NCBI GenBank assembly: GCA_030706285.1
Contig: JAUZOU010000088.1
Coordinates: 1 to 9,480 of the forward strand
Length of the DNA: 9,480 nt
Source: Bacteroidota bacterium
GTDB lineage: Bacteria; Bacteroidota; Bacteroidia; Bacteroidales; UBA1402
Direction of reading: 5' to 3'
In this document: positions 5,541 through 9,480 of the stretch, piece after piece
Position numbering within the stretch: position 1 is the stretch's first letter
How the letters are laid out: each line of letters begins with the position of its first letter
Notes under the pieces: generated by a model
The model's input: the letters and a program-made list of their open reading frames with translations, nothing else
Told to the model about the DNA's origin: nothing
Database searches by the model: none
Position numbers and translations under genes: made by a program

Positions 5541-7043
5541 ATGGCTGAGATGAAACGGTTGGCCAAAGAGACGGCTATTTACGGAGTAAGCAGCATTTTA
5601 GGCAGGTTCCTGAATTGGGGACTTGGCCCTTTTTATACGTATGTTCTGGCAACAGAGGCGGATTTTGGCATTGTTTCCGAACTGTATGCCTATACAGCCC
5701 TTTTTATGGTCATTTTGACCTATGGCATGGAAACAGGTTTTTTCAGGTATGCCAATAAATCGGAACACAATCCTGAGGTTGTCTATTCAACGTCACTGAT
5801 CAGTCTTGGATTTACGTCGACGTTGTTTGTCGGGCTGGTAACCTTGTGTTTGCCATGGCTATCGTCGACCATCGGATACACGGATCATCCTGAGTACATC
5901 TGGATGATGGCTTTTATTGTTGCCATCGATGCGTTCAGCGCCATTCCGTTTGCCTGGCTTCGTTTCAAGAAACGACCCATCATGTTTGCGGCATTACGGT
6001 TAATGATGATCTTCGTCAATATTTTCTTCAATGTATTTTTTCTGTGGATATGTCCGAAGATCTATCGGTCAAATCCAGCCTTGATTTCCTGGTTCTTTGA
6101 TCCTGATTATGGTGTCGGTTACATTTTCATAGCCAATATGATTTCGTCTGTTTTTGGGCTGATTGCGCTGGCTCCGACATTTATTCATATCAAATGGAAA
6201 ATGCCGGTCAAATTGTTGAAAGATATGCTGCGTTATTCATTGCCTCTGATGATTCTTGGCATCGCCGGTATGATGAACCAGTCGCTGGACAAAATGATGA
6301 TGAAACACCTTTACAAGACAGTGGAAGAAGGCATTACCCAACTTGGTATTTATACGGCCTGCTTCAAGATCGGTATTGTGATGATGATGTTCACCCAGGC
6401 TTTCCGGTATGCGTATGAACCCTTTGTCTTTTCTAAAACCAAAGATGCCGACAGCAAGAAATCGTACGCTGAAGCCATGAAGTATTTCATCATTTTTTCA
6501 GCCCTTGTTTTCCTGAGTGTCATGTACTATCTGGATATTCTGCAATACTTGATCAGTTCCAGTTACCGGGTAGGATTGAAAGTCATCCCTGTTGTGCTGT
6601 TATGCTATATTTTCCAGGGTATCAGTTTTAATCTGTCTTTCTGGTATAAATTGACTGATAGAACCAACTGGGGCGCCTACATTTCCTATATGGGCCTTTT
6701 TATTACGGTGATGGGTAACTTGCTTTTTGTTCCGAAATTCGGCTATATGGCGTCTGCCTGGACGTCATTCGTTTGCTTCTTCATCACGATGGTGGTATCT
6801 TGGTGGCTAAGCCAAAAATATTATCCCATCAACTATGATTTGAAGCTCGTTGGCCGGTATGTTGTCATCGGAACGGCCTTTTATCTAATCGGCATGAATT
6901 TGCCAATTGGCAACCTTTACTTGAGGTTGGCTTTCCGGACGGTTTTGCTGCTGCTGTTTGTAGCCTATGTCCTGAAAAGAGATATGGCTGGAACAAACTT
7001 GCCGTTTATCGGCAAACTGAAATTCCTTTCACGAAAAGCGTAA
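5541..7043 (+). CDS. Oligosaccharide/polysaccharide flippase-family membrane protein (MOP superfamily)
   Basis: A 500-aa, strongly hydrophobic protein with about 12-14 predicted membrane segments along its length. The N-terminus KRLAKETAIYGVSSILGRFL is the classic start of Wzx/polysaccharide-biosynthesis-type exporters, and the segment around ETGFFRYANK is also family-like. Such proteins move undecaprenyl- or lipid-linked sugars across the cytoplasmic membrane for O-antigen, capsule or exopolysaccharide assembly; substrate cannot be read from sequence. A MurJ-type lipid II role is possible but less likely. Translation may begin at 5541 or at the in-frame ATG 9 bp later (MKRLAKE), which resembles relatives more closely. 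The 115 bp after ruvB contain a hairpin but no clear TAnnTTTG promoter, so it may depend on readthrough or on a non-canonical promoter. It is not inside a glycosyltransferase cluster here. Confidence 0.9.
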   Translation: MAEMKRLAKETAIYGVSSILGRFLNWGLGPFYTYVLATEADFGIVSELYAYTALFMVILTYGMETGFFRYANKSEHNPEVVYSTSLISLGFTSTLFVGLVTLCLPWLSSTIGYTDHPEYIWMMAFIVAIDAFSAIPFAWLRFKKRPIMFAALRLMMIFVNIFFNVFFLWICPKIYRSNPALISWFFDPDYGVGYIFIANMISSVFGLIALAPTFIHIKWKMPVKLLKDMLRYSLPLMILGIAGMMNQSLDKMMMKHLYKTVEEGITQLGIYTACFKIGIVMMMFTQAFRYAYEPFVFSKTKDADSKKSYAEAMKYFIIFSALVFLSVMYYLDILQYLISSSYRVGLKVIPVVLLCYIFQGISFNLSFWYKLTDRTNWGAYISYMGLFITVMGNLLFVPKFGYMASAWTSFVCFFITMVVSWWLSQKYYPINYDLKLVGRYVVIGTAFYLIGMNLPIGNLYLRLAFRTVLLLLFVAYVLKRDMAGTNLPFIGKLKFLSRKA

Positions 7044-7108
7044 TTAATTGTTGGCAGGATGAATGGCTGAAGCCATAGCTTGTCTAGGGCCCGTTGCATC
7101 GCCAAGTG

Positions 7109-7128
7109 CCCCTGAAAATTCAGGAGGG
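7109..7128. terminator. Possible bidirectional terminator hairpin between convergent genes
   Basis: CCTGAA (7111-7116) and TTCAGG (7119-7124) form an inverted repeat with a 2-nt spacer, realistically a 5-bp stem with a 4-nt loop. It can be lengthened by CC/GG with a bulged A at 7125. It lies in the 89-bp gap between the flippase stop (7043) and the stop of the leftward metallopeptidase (7133), where a shared terminator would be expected. There is no real T tract on either strand, only CTTATTT on the plus strand, so function is tentative. Confidence 0.4.
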
Positions 7129-7132
7129 TGCC

Positions 7133-7864
7133 TTATTTCCCGTTCAGTTCTTTTCGCAACAGCCGCCAGTGAGGCAGGTAGTTGTCCATAACAGCCTTAA
7201 ATGCCGGCCCATGCCCACGTTCGAGTAAGTGGGCCATTTCATGTACAAGGATATACTCGATACAGGGGAATGATTTCCTGGCTAATTCTGTATTTAAAAG
7301 GATTTGATGTGTCAAGACATTACAGGTCCCCCAACGGGTTTTCATGCGTCTGTAGCGAACAGAAAGTACCTCTACGCCCATGATTGGCTCCCACTCCTTG
7401 ACCAGTGGATCGATCCGTTTTTTCAACTCTACCTGAAACCACGCATCAAGCACTTTTTGAATACCGGAAATGGGGGTTCCAGGTTTCAGCACTAGGTGCA
7501 TCGTTTTTGATGCATCAAAATAAATCCTGGGTGCGATCGTCTGATAGGAAATGATAGTAGGGTAGACCTGTCCGAGAAAGCTGACGGTACTGAAATCGTC
7601 TGGTTCAAGTTCTTTTTGACGGTGGATCTGTTCCAGGTGCTTTTCTATCCAGGGTAGTTTTGATTTAAGAAAGTCCATGGCTGCGGCCTCATCAAATCCG
7701 TAAGGGACAGTCAATTTGACGTTCCCTTCGGATGAAATGGATAGCCTGACGGATCGAATGGATTTTCGGAGCAAGGTGATTTCAAGTTGCCCATGCTGTA
7801 ACCGACTGCTTGGGACAATCAATTTTCTGGAGAGTTGATTGTTGCTGTTGAGCCTGAAATTCAT
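7133..7864 (-). CDS. YgjP/DUF45-type zinc metallopeptidase-like protein
   Basis: This 243-aa, apparently cytosolic protein belongs to the YgjP-like (DUF45) metal-dependent hydrolase family, which is related to SprT/WLM-type minigluzincins. The N-terminal half is beta-rich and contains RKSIRSVRLSISSEGNVKLTVP, typical of the family. The conserved RYRRMKTRWGTCN segment lies upstream of the zinc site HEMAH at residues 208-212, with Glu209 as the expected catalytic base and His218 (in RGHGPAF) as the third ligand. The tail has the usual LPHWRLLRKEL. All expected active-site residues are present, so it is probably active, but no physiological substrate is known for this family. The ATG at 7862-7864 is the only reasonable start before the conserved domain. 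It follows the DEAD-box gene in the same direction with 126 bp between; a separate promoter was not recognised. Confidence 0.93.
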   Translation of the reverse strand: MNFRLNSNNQLSRKLIVPSSRLQHGQLEITLLRKSIRSVRLSISSEGNVKLTVPYGFDEAAAMDFLKSKLPWIEKHLEQIHRQKELEPDDFSTVSFLGQVYPTIISYQTIAPRIYFDASKTMHLVLKPGTPISGIQKVLDAWFQVELKKRIDPLVKEWEPIMGVEVLSVRYRRMKTRWGTCNVLTHQILLNTELARKSFPCIEYILVHEMAHLLERGHGPAFKAVMDNYLPHWRLLRKELNGK

Positions 7865-7915
7865 GATATACCTTCTACTGATCGGGTTAAACGGTTATAT
7901 CCTATCCATTCCATC

Positions 7916-7937
7916 GGTCGAAATAGTTGTTTCAACC
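7916..7937 (-). terminator. Weak hairpin downstream of the DEAD-box gene
   Basis: On the minus strand, GGTTGAAA and TTTCGACC form an 8-bp stem with one G-T wobble around a 6-nt loop. It lies 53 bp beyond the helicase stop codon and 51 bp before the metallopeptidase start. No T run follows, so it may be a processing or regulatory structure, or chance. The rest of the 126-bp gap (7865-7990) shows nothing recognisable, including no TAnnTTTG box. Confidence 0.25.
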
Positions 7938-7990
7938 AAAAACGAATCACTCAATCCGACACATCATGGTCACTAATAACAGCGACCGGA

Positions 7991-9480
7991 TCAATACCCT
8001 TTCCGGCCTGATCCGTCGTTGCTTTTGCCCGATGAATGATCTGATTTCCTTGAATAGGATCCGTTACCGGAATAACTGCGTTTACCGTAGCTGCCCTCTT
8101 TTCCGCGACCCGAGCCGCTTTCAAAGGGACGTCGTCCTTCATTTCGAAATCCGCCTTCATTGCTGCGGCTTTTGTAGCCGCCTTGGCTTGGCCGTTTGCC
8201 GTAGCTATCTTTCCGTTTGAAATCGCCGTCGTCGTATTTATTGCTACCTCTGGACATCTGTTCTTCCGTGGCAAAGTCAACTTTGACATTTCGTCCAAGG
8301 AAATCCAGTTCGCGCAACGCATCGACGACACGTTTGGCTGATTTTTCTTCGACATCGAACAGTGAATAACGGGTAAACAGGTCAATCCGGCCTATTTGTA
8401 CGCGTCCTTCGACATAATTGTTGATAAGGTCCATCAGATTTTTGGGGTTGATGCCGTCCATTTTACCAATCCCGATGAATAATTTCTGGTAGCCGGCTTC
8501 AGGGCCCTGGGAAGATCTATCTGTTTCCTTGCGGACTCTTTTTTCTGTCTCGTCTACGATCTTGATTTCAGGTGCTTCCTTGTAATAACCGATGAGCCGG
8601 TCGAATTCCTGAGCGACCATGCGCTTGATCAGGTCTTCTTTTTCCAGCCATTCCAATTTTCGGTAAACACTTGGGAGCAGGCTTTCAATTTCAGCTTCGT
8701 CTACCTTGACTTTTTCGATTTTATCGATGAAACTGAACACCTGCTTTTCACAGATTTCAGCTCCGGTTGGCATGTTGGCAGCAACGAATGTTTTATTGAT
8801 CATCCGTTCGATTTGACGGATCTTGCCTTTTTCTTTCACATGGACAATGGAAATGGAGATACCGGTTTTTCCGGCGCGGCCTGTACGGCCACTGCGATGT
8901 GTGTAGGACTCGATGTCATCCGGGAGGCTGAAATTGATGACATGGGTCAGGTCAGATACATCCAGCCCTCTGGCAGCAACATCCGTCGCTACCAACAACT
9001 GAATGTTCCGGATGCGGAACTTGTTCATCACGTAATCACGTTGTTGCTGGGAAAGGTCTCCGTGCAACGAATCGGCATTATAGCCATCGCGGATGAGCTT
9101 ATCGGCAATTTCCTGTGTCTCGACTTTGGTTCTGCAAAAGACAATGCCGTAAATATTCGGGTAATAATCCACAATCCGTTTCAGGGTCAGGTATTTGTCC
9201 CTGGCATTGACCATGTAGTAAATATGCTTGACGTTCGCCGTGCTTTCGTTTTTGTTTCCGATGACAATTTCACGTGGATTTTTCATGTATTTTCCGGTGA
9301 TTCTGGCGATTTCAGCCGGCATGGTCGCTGAAAAGAGCAACATATTGCGCTTTTTGGGCACTTCAGCCAGAATGGCATCAATGCTTTCTGTAAAGCCCAT
9401 GTTCAGCATTTCATCAGCTTCATCAAGAACTACCATTGAAACCGATTTTAATTTCAGAGTCCGACGCCTCATATGATCCA
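7991..9480 (-). CDS. DEAD-box ATP-dependent RNA helicase with DbpA RNA-binding domain (N-terminus outside the window)
   Basis: A superfamily 2 RNA helicase, likely acting in ribosome assembly or cold-associated RNA remodelling. The frame is open through the right edge: the residues before the Met at 9470-9472 read Asp-His, as in the LLDHMRR context after motif Ib, so that Met is internal. Numbering from it: motif II DEAD at 17-20, motif III SAT at 48-50, motif IV region IVFCRTK at 110-116, motif V ATDVAARGLD at 162-171, motif VI HRSGRTGRAG at 192-201. Residues 328-405 (YQKLFIGIGK to DFATEEQ) are a DbpA/CsdA-type RRM-like domain. The last 88 residues are a disordered basic tail rich in Gly, Ser, Arg, Lys and Tyr with repeated YGKR, GGY and GGF units, typical of RNA binding. 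Motif I (Walker A) and Q motif are not visible. Stop is TGA. DeaD/CsdA-like is the closest guess; no symbol assigned. Confidence 0.96.
   Translation of the reverse strand, partial: DHMRRRTLKLKSVSMVVLDEADEMLNMGFTESIDAILAEVPKKRNMLLFSATMPAEIARITGKYMKNPREIVIGNKNESTANVKHIYYMVNARDKYLTLKRIVDYYPNIYGIVFCRTKVETQEIADKLIRDGYNADSLHGDLSQQQRDYVMNKFRIRNIQLLVATDVAARGLDVSDLTHVINFSLPDDIESYTHRSGRTGRAGKTGISISIVHVKEKGKIRQIERMINKTFVAANMPTGAEICEKQVFSFIDKIEKVKVDEAEIESLLPSVYRKLEWLEKEDLIKRMVAQEFDRLIGYYKEAPEIKIVDETEKRVRKETDRSSQGPEAGYQKLFIGIGKMDGINPKNLMDLINNYVEGRVQIGRIDLFTRYSLFDVEEKSAKRVVDALRELDFLGRNVKVDFATEEQMSRGSNKYDDGDFKRKDSYGKRPSQGGYKSRSNEGGFRNEGRRPFESGSGRGKEGSYGKRSYSGNGSYSRKSDHSSGKSNDGSGRKGY

Noticed and set aside
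7951..8385. 144-codon minus-strand frame rich in Ala, Lys and Thr
   Set aside because: Alternate-frame reading of the repetitive Gly/Ser/Arg tail of the DEAD-box gene; low complexity mimics a protein.
8813..9331. 172-codon open frame on the plus strand
   Set aside because: Antisense to the helicase core; a shadow of the conserved motifs.
1..9480. Defence system, CRISPR array, prophage, insertion sequence or RNA gene
   Set aside because: No direct repeats, transposase-like frames, terminal inverted repeats or tRNA-like cloverleaf segments were recognised, and nearly all of the sequence is accounted for by conserved genes.

Overview
The window looks like a chromosomal housekeeping segment from a member of the Bacteroidota, probably a Bacteroidales-like lineage. 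Four things point there. The protein sequences have the Bacteroidota flavour, for example the YbeY zinc motif with Asp in place of its third His and the fused SpmA-SpmB protein. No clear Shine-Dalgarno sequence precedes any visible start. The divergent spmAB/ruvB gap carries Bacteroidota-type promoter elements (TTTG, about 20 nt, TAnnTTTG). The gene set is also typical. Genus cannot be decided from the sequence alone.

Layout. Positions 1-4283 hold a leftward (minus-strand) cluster, in transcription order: a fused SpmA/SpmB-like membrane protein, ybeY, mnmG and uvrC (only its N-terminal 225 codons are inside the window). Gaps of 8, 15 and 58 bp suggest one operon. A perfect 18-bp palindrome containing the canonical parS 16-mer lies between mnmG and uvrC. 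From 4403 rightward come ruvB, a hairpin terminator folded over its stop codon, and a 500-aa polysaccharide flippase-family membrane protein. Two leftward genes follow on the right: a YgjP/DUF45-type zinc metallopeptidase (7133-7864) and a DEAD-box RNA helicase (7991 to beyond 9480). The helicase has a DbpA-type RNA-binding domain and a Gly/Ser/Arg/Lys-rich tail, and its N-terminus lies outside the window.

How the genes relate. The set is mainly information-processing: nucleotide excision repair (UvrC), Holliday junction branch migration (RuvB), tRNA wobble-uridine modification (MnmG), rRNA maturation and quality control (YbeY), and RNA remodelling (DEAD-box helicase). Two multi-pass membrane proteins and one cytosolic peptidase-like protein sit among them. 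The 120-bp divergent region 4284-4402 is the main control point visible. It carries a complete ruvB promoter and a matching -7 element for the leftward operon, and the two -7 boxes lie in 13-bp perfect inverted repeats. This implies that the spmAB start is at 4283, not at the more upstream ATG at 4388.

No mobile element, CRISPR array, tRNA or rRNA gene was seen. No stretch over 300 bp lacks a gene. I do not see an undescribed multi-gene system here. The most interesting items are the parS site and the divergent promoter architecture.
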